Assembly (NCBI GenBank): GCA_964035575.1
Contig: OZ037849.1
Location: 1,364,001-1,428,000 of the forward strand
Direction of reading: 5' to 3'
Length of the DNA stretch: 64,000 bases
From: Rhynchopus sp. YZ270_cl-10
Taxonomy: Eukaryota > Euglenozoa > Diplonemea > Diplonemida > Diplonemidae
Shown here: one piece after another, positions 9,471 through 19,334 of the stretch
Layout of the letters: the number at the start of each line of letters is the position of its first letter
Numbering within the stretch: the first letter of the stretch is position 1
Notes under the pieces: generated by a model
What the model saw: only the letters and a program-made list of their open reading frames with translations
Database searches by the model: none
Told to the model about the DNA's origin: nothing
Made by a program: the position numbers and the translations under genes

Positions 9471-10012
9471 AAGAGATGCGGATTCGACGGTCATGTGACG
9501 ACTCAGGAGGGAACTAACGACATTTTGTTCAGTGCTGACTCTAATAACCATCAGTGCTTCAAACTGTGTGTGTGTGGCAAAAGAAAATGGGACATACCTT
9601 CACGAGCTTCCGAATACATAAGTGAGTGAGGAGTTCCACAAATGGGATGAAAAGGGGGTAGGGGGAGCCTTTTCTCTTTTTCTGTGTTTAACAATGTAAA
9701 CCCAAAACGACCCCCTCTTTTGACGATTTTGATTTTACAGCTTTTTAGCTTTTTTCCCTGTGTTACCTTTTGAACTTTTGTGTGATTTTTATTGTGTGAA
9801 ATGCTTGTTTTTTTTATCCGCATCCTTTTTTATTTATTTATCCCTTCCCCCCCCCCGCTTCATTTTTTGTGCATAGGATTATTTGGGCACCCGAATCCCC
9901 CCATTATTTTGTATTTTTTTAAGGGGTGGGAAGGTGACAAATGGGCACCTGGGTGGGGATACTAAATTTTTGTGTCCCCAGCACGCAGATCCTTAGTAAA
10001 GTACAGTCAAAT
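9471..10012. other. Intergenic, no gene seen
   Basis: Short frames only, with no recognisable protein. C and T homopolymers lie near 9840-9860. Confidence 0.4.
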
Positions 10013-10023
10013 GCTATCCCAGG

Positions 10024-10119
10024 GGGATAGGTTATCCTGAAATAACCTATCCCAGGGATAGCATAACCTATCCCCGGGGATAGCATAACCTATCCCCGGG
10101 GATAGGTTATGCTATCCCC
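10024..10119. repeat. Nested GGGATAGGTTAT palindromes, one of 44 bp perfect
   Basis: Positions 10024-10053 form a hairpin with 12-bp arms and a 6-base loop. Positions 10076-10119 form a perfect 44-bp palindrome centred on TATCCCCGGGGATA. Further partial units (GCTATCCC, CCTATCCCC) continue on both sides from 10011 to about 10175. The sequence could extrude as a cruciform. Confidence 0.93.
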
Positions 10120-10324
10120 TGGGGGATGGCATATGCTATCCCCAAATATGCTATCCCAGCGAACCTATCCCCATACCCCTAGCCACAGTGTGTGCTACAG
10201 ACAAACATGACAACGCTAACCACGACTGCCACGGCAGAGCGGGGTCCCAAACGGTTCACTGGGGGGGATCCACATAGATACAGAAAACAAAAAATACGAA
10301 AGCAAGGAAGAAAACCAGTAAAAC

Positions 10325-10490
10325 AAAAAAAAAAAAATGGCGCCGCAGGCGAAAAAAAATAGGGTACGGTGTAAAAATGCTGGTTTACACCACACAGTCA
10401 CTCAACAAACCCTTTTTTGCGGAGCAAAAAAGGAAAATGGCGCCGCAGGCAAAAAAAAGAAGGGGTACGGTACGCAGCGAGCAGAAAGTT
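10325..10490 (+). repeat. Hairpin-module repeat, copy 4 (left-truncated)
   Basis: Starts at the GGCGCCGCAGGC block and continues with GGTGTAAAAATGCTGGTTTACACC, AGTCACTCAACAAACCC, T-run/GCGGAGC/A-run, and the second GGCGCCGCAGGC. It ends in GGGGTACGGTACGCAG. Confidence 0.8.
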
Positions 10491-12040
10491 TTTATGGTTC
10501 TATCATTCCAGTCATCTGGGGGTCGGGCGAGGGGTCCCCAAAAGTGCCCAAAAATCCCCTCTTTTTTTTTTTTTTTTTTTCCCTCCCAAAAAAAGATTTA
10601 GTTGATTTCAACTAAATGCGAACCGCACGATAATCCCCTGTTTTCAATGTTCACATATTTTTGTTTATTTTGGGGTGATGTCTGGTAGTCTGTGCTGTTC
10701 CCTTAAGGAATCATTTCTGTCTATATAGTCGTCGACTAGTGAGGTAAAAAGCTGCCTCAAAAATTGTTGCGACAAAAGACGGGTATGCACAGTGCGGTTC
10801 CAATTATTATCACTCCCCTTCCCTCTCTACCTTTATTGCCACTTCCACAACAGTTTTTTTGTGAGGAGAAATTTTGTCTGAAAACCGAAACGGAAATGAA
10901 GCTTTGCAAAAATGATGGTGGAGGTTTTATCGTAGTGTTTTATTCTTCCCCTCACACACTTCGCAGAAGCAAATTCCTTTTTTTTTTTTTTTCATTCACA
11001 AAGCTTGTTTTTGCGTCTTCAGCAGTTTACAAACTTTTTTTCCCCACCCGTCCTCCACAAAAAATAAAAACCTCATCTTATGTTCAGTTGGTACGCTACC
11101 CACGTCATGCACACTATCAGACAGGAGGTTATAAAAGGCTATGTTCGGGTTTTTGTTTCCTTTGACATGCAAATAAAAGCAAAGTCATTTTTCTTTTCAA
11201 GAAGAAAACCGACGCAGGAGATTTTCTTGGAACTGTTTTATTCTCCCCACCCCAACAACATCATCACATTTCAGAAAAAAACATCGTTTTTTTTCGTTTT
11301 TGGGTAAATTGCGATAACACGTATTGGTGTGGCCCGATTTCTGGTTTTGCGTGTCTCAAGAATGGCCCAAGAATGGCCCAAAAGTGGGTTAAATCGAGGG
11401 GGGGTCCCTTTTTTAATTTGTTACCCGGTGTTTTTTTTGGGGTGGTTTTCACGCTAGGTCTGACCCGGAGGCACCTCTGCATAGTGACTGGAGGGGAAAT
11501 TTGGGGTGGTCCGAACCTTTCGGTTAGGAATAATTCACAACACGGTGGCTAAAATCGGGGTTTTCTGGGAAGGGATACCCTAAGGGGGAAACCGATTGAC
11601 CTTGAGTCCTCCTTGGCTTCAAGGAGCCAGACAGTTCACCTCGGGGGGGCACATGGCGTGCCCTGGCAGAATAATCGGGTTGAGCCCGTTAACTGCTGTG
11701 CCACAGTTGGTCCAGCTGGTCACTTCATTCCCGATATTCGGGAAGCCAAAAACCGTGAGGGACCGTTAATGACTTTTTTCCTTTGTTAAGGCGCCCCTAC
11801 GCATACCTCGAAGACGAATTTCGTATTCGCCTTATATTCGGATCCGAAAAAATGGCAGAAGATACAAGCAACCAAAAATAAGCAGAAATCCCGGTCCAAG
11901 CACTGAACAATCTCCCCACCGACCAGAACGGAAACGTCACCGCCCACACCCACTACTCCCCAAGAGAGAACCAACAATTCCCTAGCGGGCTTATTTTTTA
12001 AAAATGTTGCCAGGTGACATTAATTCTGGGACACACTGTA
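10491..12040. other. Intergenic with degenerate repeat copies
   Basis: No gene supported. Positions 10856-10970 are a diverged copy of the segment at 22498-22600 and 28464-28567. Positions 11345-11402 (CAAGAATGGCCCAAGAATGG ... GGTTAAATCGAGGGG) recur at 12392-12440. Positions 11450-11760 are GC-richer, without a recognisable product. Confidence 0.45.
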
Positions 12041-12353
12041 CTGTGTATACTGTGTATACTGTGTATACTGTGTATACTGTGTATACTGTGTATACTGTGT
12101 ATACTGTGTATACTGTGTATACTGTGTATACTGTGTATACTGTGTATACTGTGTATACTGTGTATACTGTGTATACTGTGTATACTGTGTATACTGTGTA
12201 TACTGTGTATACTGTGTATACTGTGTATACTGTGTATACTGTGTATACTGTGTATACTGTGTATACTGTGTATACTGTGTATACTGTGTATACTGTGTAT
12301 ACTGTGTATACTGTGTATACTGTGTATACTGTGTATACTGTGTATACTGTGTA
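12041..12353 (+). repeat. Nonanucleotide array (CTGTGTATA)n, about 35 copies
   Basis: Perfect 9-mer repeats, open in all six frames, preceded by a single CTGTA. The same 9-mer forms the array at 55460-55902, directly after the large pentamer array. Confidence 0.97.
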
Positions 12354-13012
12354 AAGGGCAAAAAAATTAAAAAATACACCTAAAAAAACACGGCTCAAGA
12401 ATGGCCCAAGAATGGCCCAAAAGTGGGTTAAATCGAGGGGCGGGCCACACCACGTATACTTTTTTTTTCGATTTGCGATAACACGTACACAAAAAGTATA
12501 CGTGTTATCGCAAAAAAGTGTACGTGTTTTCGCGAACAAAAACGTACGTGTTTTCCCAGGTACCCAGGCACCCAGGTACCCAGGTACACGGTACACTGGT
12601 GTACAAGGAAAAAAGTCGTGAAAGAGCAACCACAGCTCCACATGACAAACACAAAAGTGTCCAGTCACGTGGGGCATTCATGCACCGAGGAGATAATGAT
12701 CCAACAATTTACAAGAAAGATTACTTAACCTACTGCTGGAAATTGCCAGGTCGTAGTAACACACAAAGTGTGCCTCCGTTCGGGAATACCGGATATTCTA
12801 GAGACCAAAAAGGCCTCTTCCGCTAGTCAAGGTATAACCGAATGAACGGCCCAAGACCCCCGTGGAGAAGTTAAATGTTGTAATGCTATCAAGTAGAAAC
12901 TGCGACCACTGTCTTACCCTCCTCAATGCATGGTGGAAGATGTCTTTGACAACAAATATCCTGTACCCAGGTACCCATATTCCCAGACCACGCAGTACCA
13001 CGTCGCAGTACT

Positions 13013-13151
13013 ACGCAAAATTTACCACCAGACCCTGTGTTCGTGCACCTTAAGTACGTAAGTCTGGTTCCCAGACCCACGCAGTGGCACATGACCGCAA
13101 GTGTGAGTGACCCACACAGAGGGATACGCAAAATTTACCACCAGACCCTGT
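13013..13151 (+). repeat. About 112-bp imperfect tandem duplication
   Basis: ACGCAAAATTTACCACCAGA followed by CCCTGT occurs at 13013 and again 112 bp later at 13125. Each is preceded by a CCCAGAC(C)CACGCAGT segment. No coding function is apparent. Confidence 0.7.
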
Positions 13152-13223
13152 CTTCTGAATGTCACACGTACATTTTTTTGAACACTTTTCGCGATAACAC
13201 GTACATATTTCGCTAAAAAACGG

Positions 13224-13365
13224 GGTGCTCGCAACCGCGTTCTAGACCCCCACAGATGCTCAAAAGTGCCAAATTTTGCTTTTAATGGCCTCAAATCGTC
13301 GAAATTAGCCCTTTATGGGGGTTCCAAAAAAAAATTGGAGGGTCTAGGTATGGAGAGCGAGCACC
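13224..13365 (-). mobile_element. Small inverted-repeat (MITE-like) element, uninterrupted copy
   Basis: 142 bp, bounded by GGTGCTCGC...TAGACCC on both sides as imperfect terminal inverted repeats. No coding capacity. The same element in opposite orientation at 28782-29834 is split by a 908-bp second element, so this copy shows the empty site. Confidence 0.75.
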
Positions 13366-13510
13366 TTAGAAGGAGAAAACACGTACATTTTTTTGACCAC
13401 TTTTCGCGATAACACGTACACTTTTTCGACCACTTTTCGCGATAACACGTATACTTTTTGTGTACGTGTTATCGCAAATGGAAACAAAAAGTATACGTGT
13501 TATCGCAATT

Positions 13511-14199
13511 TGCCCTTCGTTTTTCATTCGCTTTTTTTTCTTCTTCCTCACCTTGTTGGTAAATTGTTTTTGTTTCCTACCGCGAGTTTTCCTGGAAGCG
13601 CAGGAAAAATGACTGGGGTGTGTTGGTGGCTCCGTGACGCCACAGAGCCGGCACGCTCGTTGAGTGCCTCACAAAACCTCAAATTACTTCTTCTTTGCTT
13701 TCTCTTTATTTTTTGTCTTCACGCTTTATCTTTGTCGGGTTAGGAAATATACCCCCAAAACGTCCAGAAGATGGATGTCGAAAGGGGGGAAAACCCTTAG
13801 CATGAAGCACACAAATGAAGTGAGTGCACAATAAAGGGGGAAGGGAATAAACAAGTCAGGCTTTTTTCTAAATCGGGTCCAAAATTTCCCAAAAACCGAA
13901 AATCAATAGTAAAAAAAGTGCGCAACATACCTGTGCATTTCCCCCCAAAAAAAGTGCGTTCCCCCCCCCTGAACGTGCGTTTTGTCGCATTTCCGAGCCG
14001 ATCCCGGCATGTGGTGGGGTCATTTTGGAAAAATGGACATTTTTTTGAGTAGTTGAATTTTCTCACTTTTTCCACAGTCTCACCTATGTGAAGTGGGTGT
14101 GCGGTTGGGTGGTGTGGGTGGGTGAATGTGGGTGGATTGCAAGAGACAAAATAGAGGATGGGGTGGTGTGGGGTCTTTTATGATAATGATGGGTCACAT
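13511..14199. other. Intergenic, no gene seen
   Basis: Short frames only. Positions 13983-14040 are a diverged piece of the 56-kb fold-back repeat (CGCATTTCCGAG ... GTGGTGGGGTCA). Confidence 0.4.
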
Positions 14200-14745
14200 T
14201 CACTCGTTAAACACAGGTGGTGTTGCTCCTTTTATACATAGGGAGTTGCACAGGAACTTGTCAGGAAGGGGGCTTTTATTTTTTTTAGCGGACTGAAACC
14301 TAAGAGCGGTTTGCCTCAGAGCTGGTTCTGGCTGTTGTTTCTTGCTGTTCTTTGGCTTCTTCTGTGCCGGTTGCGTATCAGGAGCAGGGGACATTCTGCG
14401 CTTTGCTGCGGTGCGCACAGATGGCTCAGTCGCTGGTTCACAAATTTCGGAAAGCAAAACAGTTCTCTGCTTCGCTACAAACTTTTTGTGAAACAGGAGC
14501 TGTATCGGCTCCGGTATGCTCAGTATATCATAATGGTACGGGCGATACACTAAAAACAGGAAAGTCGAGGGGGTGGCAGAGAAGGATGCAGCGTACTCAA
14601 AATGGTTGTAGGAGGCGTTGAATACCCAAACACCAATTTCAAGGATGGTGCAAGCAGCGGTCAGCGTTCGCTCATCACCGTACGTACTCTGCAGACGCAT
14701 GTTCTCGCAGTATCCTTCGTAGGTGCTGAAGACTCTCGGCAGCAT
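14200..14745 (-). CDS. OTU-like domain, C-terminal half (possible broken or spliced gene)
   Basis: 181 codons. Residues 10-90 resemble the second half of OTU cysteine proteases: STYGDERTLTAACTILEIGV, then a strand ending TFLFLVYRPYHYDILS, where the His in HYD matches the family's catalytic His. A basic, Pro/Lys/Gln-rich tail follows (about 100-170). It overlaps the upstream 14675-15118 frame in another phase, so the two may be exons or pieces of one gene. OTU enzymes remove ubiquitin; activity here is doubtful because no catalytic Cys motif is visible in this frame. Confidence 0.45.
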   Translation of the reverse strand: MLPRVFSTYEGYCENMRLQSTYGDERTLTAACTILEIGVWVFNASYNHFEYAASFSATPSTFLFLVYRPYHYDILSIPEPIQLLFHKKFVAKQRTVLLSEICEPATEPSVRTAAKRRMSPAPDTQPAQKKPKNSKKQQPEPALRQTALRFQSAKKNKSPLPDKFLCNSLCIKGATPPVFNE

Positions 14746-15118
14746 CGTTCACTGCATTGTCTGATTGTAGTGGTTTGGCTTTGGAGCCGGTCATGCTTAA
14801 GTTCACTTCATTGTCACCCACGTCTTCGTTTTTTTTGTCACCGTCATCGTCATCGTCATCGGTATTGCTTTCGTACTCGTCTTCGGAGAACTCTTCAAAT
14901 GCTTCATCACTCATGCGGTTGGCTTCGGCAGTGGCACGCTCACTCGAATGAGGCACTTCGATTGAGTCGGTGTGGTAGAGGGGAAAAAATATGCCAAAAA
15001 CCTGCCGAGCGCAGACCCCCACTCTCCTTGGCTGGATACGATGATGTATCCGAGCCTCAGGATTGGGGGCGGTGACTCCTATCCTCTTGTTCCTCTTTGC
15101 TCTTTTTGCACCAGGCAT
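14675..15118 (-). CDS. Acidic protein segment upstream of the OTU-like frame
   Basis: 147 codons from an ATG. A basic N-terminus (KRAKRNKR, nuclear-signal-like) is followed by an Asp/Glu-rich stretch (about 75-105). The end (QSDNAVNDAAESLQHLRRIL) aligns loosely with the SDNCLF start of OTU domains, with Ala in place of the catalytic Cys. The link to the overlapping frame at 14200-14745 is inferred from position only. Without an unseen intron or a frame change neither piece is a complete OTU protein. Confidence 0.35.
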   Translation of the reverse strand: MPGAKRAKRNKRIGVTAPNPEARIHHRIQPRRVGVCARQVFGIFFPLYHTDSIEVPHSSERATAEANRMSDEAFEEFSEDEYESNTDDDDDDGDKKNEDVGDNEVNLSMTGSKAKPLQSDNAVNDAAESLQHLRRILREHASAEYVR

Positions 15119-15668
15119 TATTTTATTTTCAAGTTGTGATGTCTGTAGTGGTGATTGTGAATGTGGTGAAGGTGGGACTTGAAGGGGAAGGGAGGCAGCC
15201 CGCTGCAGGCGGAGGAAAAATAGAACTGTGTTATTTTTTTCTTCAAAAATGTTGTTTTTGGACAGTTTGAGGACATGACCACCACCATTTTTTTTCTCGG
15301 TCACTTTATCCCCAGGGTAGTAGCTTGAAAGGTGCACTTTTCAAATGTTGCTGGTTTGCTGGTTTAGAAAAATTTTTCCCAGGTTGAAAGCGGTCGTCGC
15401 GCGCTTCGCGCGCGCCTCCCTGCCAACCGCAGAGTGGAGAGGCAAAGGGTAAATTTTGCGAGACAACAAAGAAAATGGAATATAATCCTGTGTTAACAGA
15501 GCTTGGTCTTGCACCTTACGTTCCACTAACCGTACAAAGCCAATACGTCTTCCAGAAGCTGTTACAACGGTGGGTCATTTTGAAAAAATGGTCAACTTTT
15601 TACAGCTTTGGTCAAGTTGCATTTGTGGCTGCAAAATGCAAGGGGGTTCCCTACGACATTGGAAACTC

Positions 15669-15782
15669 TATTTTTTGCGGAGCAAAAAAATAATATAAAG
15701 TGGCGCCGCAGGCGAAAAAAATTAGGTATAGTGAAAAATATGCAGCTTTTTACACCACAGAGTCACTCAATGAACCCTTTTT
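15669..15782 (+). repeat. Hairpin-module repeat, copy 5 (right-truncated)
   Basis: T6-GCGGAGC-A run, GGCGCCGCAGGCG, a decayed GTGAAAAATATGCAGCTTTTTACACC hairpin, then AGAGTCACTCAATGAACCC. It is preceded by GACATTGG, as copies 1 and 3 are. Confidence 0.75.
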
Positions 15783-16192
15783 AGGGGTTCGCTTACGTGT
15801 GAGGCTTTCTCTTCTGTGAGTAAGAAAGTGGTGCGGGGGCGACGAATAACTGAATCCCGAATCCCACATTTTTTTTTTATTTTTCCCCAAACCAGTAAAC
15901 CAGCTTGTTCTGGTTTTGAAACCAGCAAAAGTACCCAAGCTATTTCCCTGTTTATCCCTAAGAAACCCACCTACCTTCTACAGAGTAAAAAAAGTGCGCT
16001 GGGTGGGACCTTAAAGCCGGGAAATAAAGTGCGCACATAGTATACGCGCATAATATCAATACCTGATTTAGAAAAAAGCCTGAAACAAGTCTCAGATGTT
16101 TTAAGTTTATTTCCCACTACAAAGTATTTGTCCTAATAAAAATAAGTTGTCATCACTCGTGATACAGTTTCCATGGATAGACATGAAAAGGG
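15783..16192. other. Intergenic upstream of cyclase B, no gene seen
   Basis: Short frames only. From about 16150 the sequence (CACTCGTGATACAGTTTCCA ... GACATGAAAAGG) matches 22670-22715. Confidence 0.4.
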
Positions 16193-16359
16193 GCAACAGG
16201 TGGTTCCAACTTTTACCAACTTTTCTGTTCCCCCTCCCCCTTTTCACCCTTTAACTTTGCTTGCACATCCCGCCCCCCGTTCCCTATCAAGGAAAAAGGA
16301 AAAGAAGACTATCGCATCAGATAGCTGATTTATATTGAAAAAAGGCAACAGGTGGTTCC
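16193..16359. repeat. 137-bp segment between 15-bp direct repeats
   Basis: GCAACAGGTGGTTCC occurs at 16193-16207 and again at 16345-16359. The flanking halves together match the uninterrupted 22670-22770 sequence. The 137 bp between them is therefore probably an insertion with a 15-bp target duplication, or a tandem slip. Confidence 0.6.
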
Positions 16360-16552
16360 GTTCCGTTTTTTTCACAGAGCCAAGGGCGTGTCTCCCAAAC
16401 AACTAAAAGGCAAATCTTTATTTTTTGCCTTGTCGTGGTTTGTAAATTCCTCCATCACACCATCACACCAAAAACGGACGGATAATCTAAAAACGGCATT
16501 TACCATGTCCCTCCCTCAGAATTTAACACTTTTCACAGGAAGCATACACAAG

Positions 16553-18703
16553 ATGAGGGGGGTGAGGTGTCTTGACAACGTGCTGTCCTTGGACGGGACA
16601 CTGGGCAAGAAAGAGAAGGAACGTCGCACGCAGTTCTTTGTGTTTGGCGCGGTTGGGTTCTGCTTTTCAGGGGGCTACTCACTCATGACACTGTCCTTGC
16701 AGTTGACACAGCCGCTCACGTTGCTCTCCTCTGTGACGGCCCTGATAGGCTTCGGGATTGCAGTGTGCTCAGTGCTCTGCGGTGTCCCCTTACACACCAG
16801 GCTCGTCGTTGGCACGTTGTACCTGCTGTCCGCGTCTATGCTGTTGTGGGATTTGACTGGACGTGTATATTCCAGCGCAAAATGGCCTCTCCTCGTGCTC
16901 ATCATCGACATGCTGCTTGTGATGCAGGTGCCCAAGGTGTACAGTGTGGGTCTCGTGGGATTTGTCATCATGTGGTTGTTGGTGCTTGCTGTTGAGGAGA
17001 GCTTCAGGTTTGGTCTGTTCGACATGCCAGGGTTGCCGGGACAGGAGGGTGAGTACGGCAGGCAATACTTCAAAGAGCTCCGCTTCGGGTGTGAGAAGCT
17101 TCCCTGTCCTGAGAACTTTCCGTCAGCTTCCCTGGTTCCAGCGCTGTCCGTGTTTGTGATTGACTTCTTGGTTACGCGAGGTTTTGCACACCAAGTGCTT
17201 CAGGAGCAGGCATCAATGGAGAAGACGATCAACGCTGTGCAGGAGATTGCGTCGTTGCTCGCAAAGTACGACGTGGAAGGTGTGGCACGGATGCTTGCGG
17301 CACGTGGCTCAGAGCTGCCTCAGGAGATGTACGAGACGCTGCAGACAATGGAGCAGAACCTGCGCCGCTACAAGCCCTACCTCCCTGCTGCGCTGTTTGA
17401 GGAGATGGAGGAGGAGGACGGGATACAACACCAACCTGGGTCTGTGGTACCACCTGGTCTAGCCAACGAGACAGCAACACTCGTGTTCACAGACATACGT
17501 GCATCAACATCGATCTGGGAACATGCACCTGAAGGGATGCGTGCTGGGCTGAAGATCCACAACACTGTGATACGCGAGGTGATGCAGATGTTTGGTGGGT
17601 ACGAAGTGAAGACGCTTGGCGATGCCTTCATGGTTGCCTTCACATCAACACAGGACGGGGTGAACTTCGGTCTGCGTGTGCACGAACTCCTGCGTGAAGC
17701 TGTCTGGCCTGATTCACTACTTGAGGATGCACCAATCTGTGCTGAACAGGGACCACTTTGGGGAGGACTGACTGTGCGCATTGGTGTGAATACAGGCCCT
17801 GTGACTGTGGAGCAGAACGCACTGACGGGACGGACAGACTACTTTGGCCACACAGTGAACGTTGCGTCGCGCCTTGAGAGCACCTGCAAGCCTGGTGCTG
17901 TGGCTGTGCCTTGTGACCTGTACACATCTGAGTGCAGGTCTTGCTCTGCTGTTGTTGGGGATGAGGAGGCACTGGACTTGAAGGGTGTGTCTGGGACAAC
18001 GTTTGTGTGTTGTGTGTGGCCTTTGTCACTTGCGGGTCGCAAGCACAGTCCCCTCAACGAACCTTCTGTGATGCTGAAGGGTGCAGACGTCCGTGACTTC
18101 GAGTCCAGAAGCGCCAGTACGAGAACGGACTCTTCGTTAGGTTCATACACTGGTGGACACGCCGTGACACAATGTGATACACTTCCGTTTGAGGCAACTG
18201 TGGGCACTGTGCATCTTTCCGTTGGTGACGAGTGTGACCCTTCAGCATTACACAACCTGAGCCTTGCCCTGACGAGACTCACAGTGGCACTGGACCAGAA
18301 CGGTGGGACCTTGGTGACGCTGCTTGGGAGCCGTGTCTGTGTTGGGTGGAACCTGACCCGGCCAGCACCTGCACACATGGAGAATGCAGTGCGCTTTGCA
18401 CAACGCCTTTTGGGGACTGCAGTGCTGTCTGGTGCAGGGCTTGTGACAGGTTCGGTGCAACACGGAGATGTTGGTGCTCGGAAGCAACGCTTTGTGACTG
18501 TGATGGGGCAGACTGTGTACCGGAGCTGGGCGCTGTGCGACACGGCACGGGAGGGGAGGCAGTGTTTGTACGAACCTCCGTTCGGGACTGTGCTTCCTGC
18601 TGCGTTGAAGCTGGCACTGCAGGCTGAGGGCAAAACATATAATGGGTTGTACCAGGTCCTTGCGATTAGGAGTCGCTTCTGTGATGAGGTGGAGAAGACG
18701 TGA
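16553..18703 (+). CDS. Membrane adenylate cyclase B
   Basis: 716 residues, predicted ATP to cAMP. The start is the ATG giving MRGVRCLDNVLSLDGTL, which aligns with the MGMQ.LNGVLSLDGTL start of paralogs C, D and F; the open frame runs further upstream but without homology. About six membrane helices occupy residues 20-210, followed by a linker helix, a class III catalytic domain (about 308-455: FTDIRAST, EVKTLGDAF, RTDYFGHTVNVASR, all catalytic and adenine-selecting residues present), and a degenerate second domain (about 548-665). Its 5' half is the most diverged of B-D, while its 3' half is nearly identical to C and D at DNA level, which points to gene conversion. It lacks the 48-bp upstream block of C-F. 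It lies about 630 bp before the ADP-ribosyltransferase gene, in the same orientation. Confidence 0.93.
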   Translation: MRGVRCLDNVLSLDGTLGKKEKERRTQFFVFGAVGFCFSGGYSLMTLSLQLTQPLTLLSSVTALIGFGIAVCSVLCGVPLHTRLVVGTLYLLSASMLLWDLTGRVYSSAKWPLLVLIIDMLLVMQVPKVYSVGLVGFVIMWLLVLAVEESFRFGLFDMPGLPGQEGEYGRQYFKELRFGCEKLPCPENFPSASLVPALSVFVIDFLVTRGFAHQVLQEQASMEKTINAVQEIASLLAKYDVEGVARMLAARGSELPQEMYETLQTMEQNLRRYKPYLPAALFEEMEEEDGIQHQPGSVVPPGLANETATLVFTDIRASTSIWEHAPEGMRAGLKIHNTVIREVMQMFGGYEVKTLGDAFMVAFTSTQDGVNFGLRVHELLREAVWPDSLLEDAPICAEQGPLWGGLTVRIGVNTGPVTVEQNALTGRTDYFGHTVNVASRLESTCKPGAVAVPCDLYTSECRSCSAVVGDEEALDLKGVSGTTFVCCVWPLSLAGRKHSPLNEPSVMLKGADVRDFESRSASTRTDSSLGSYTGGHAVTQCDTLPFEATVGTVHLSVGDECDPSALHNLSLALTRLTVALDQNGGTLVTLLGSRVCVGWNLTRPAPAHMENAVRFAQRLLGTAVLSGAGLVTGSVQHGDVGARKQRFVTVMGQTVYRSWALCDTAREGRQCLYEPPFGTVLPAALKLALQAEGKTYNGLYQVLAIRSRFCDEVEKT

Positions 18704-19334
18704 GTGTGTGGCAACGTGCCTGGTGGCATGTACCACGTCAGCAGTCGTGAGGGCAGGAGTGCCTGCAGTGTCAATTTCCATTGGCACTGCGAGGGTCTTT
18801 CGTGTTCACATGCTATCTTCAAGTTCAGTATTTCACATGTAATAAACACTAATGTGCTGCCATCTATGTTGCTACGTGCGCATATTTTGGACCGTGTATG
18901 TTAGTGTGGTCGGGACAAATTATTTGTGGGGGGGAATGATTTAATGTGAGAGTATTTCGTTGTGTTGACCTCTTCCCCTTCCCCTTGTGCACGATTTTAT
19001 GTGAGTAGCGTGGGTACCAACCAAAAGACGAACGGGGTTTTTATTATTTTGTCGATGTTGTCTCACTGAGAAGAATGGTTAACAAAATCAGATCATCAGA
19101 CCAGTGCCTGTGATACCATGCCTACTTTACCAGGCAGGTTTCAGTCACACTTTTCTGGTTATGCTGCTTTTGTGCTATTAAACAGGGCTGATTTTATCGG
19201 TTTTCCATTTCTGTGATTGTGTTACTTTGCTCGAAACACTGTACATTATTTTCAAACATCAAACAGATGCACTAACACACAATCGGACATTATCTGGTCG
19301 TTCTTGGGACAAAGGCGAGGAACCGCACACCACA
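18704..19334. other. Intergenic between cyclase B and the ART gene
   Basis: 3' flank of B and 5' flank of the next gene. AATAAA-like TAATAAAC is seen at 18839. No other gene is visible. Confidence 0.45.

Larger units (their letters stand above)
12392..13510. repeat. Region with clustered GCGATAACACGTAYAC motifs
   Basis: The motif GCGATAACACGTA(C/T)AC or its complement occurs at about 12473, 12500, 13190, 13407, 13438, 13460 and 13492, and once more at 11310. Adjacent copies are often inverted, giving hairpins such as 13438-13475. GGTACC-type palindromes (12555-12600) also lie here. No gene is supported. Confidence 0.6.

Noticed and set aside
17839-18849. Long reverse-strand frames opposite the 3' halves of cyclases B, C and D
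   Set aside because: They recur in each paralog only because the forward strand is conserved. The products are Pro/Ser/Arg-rich with no motif.
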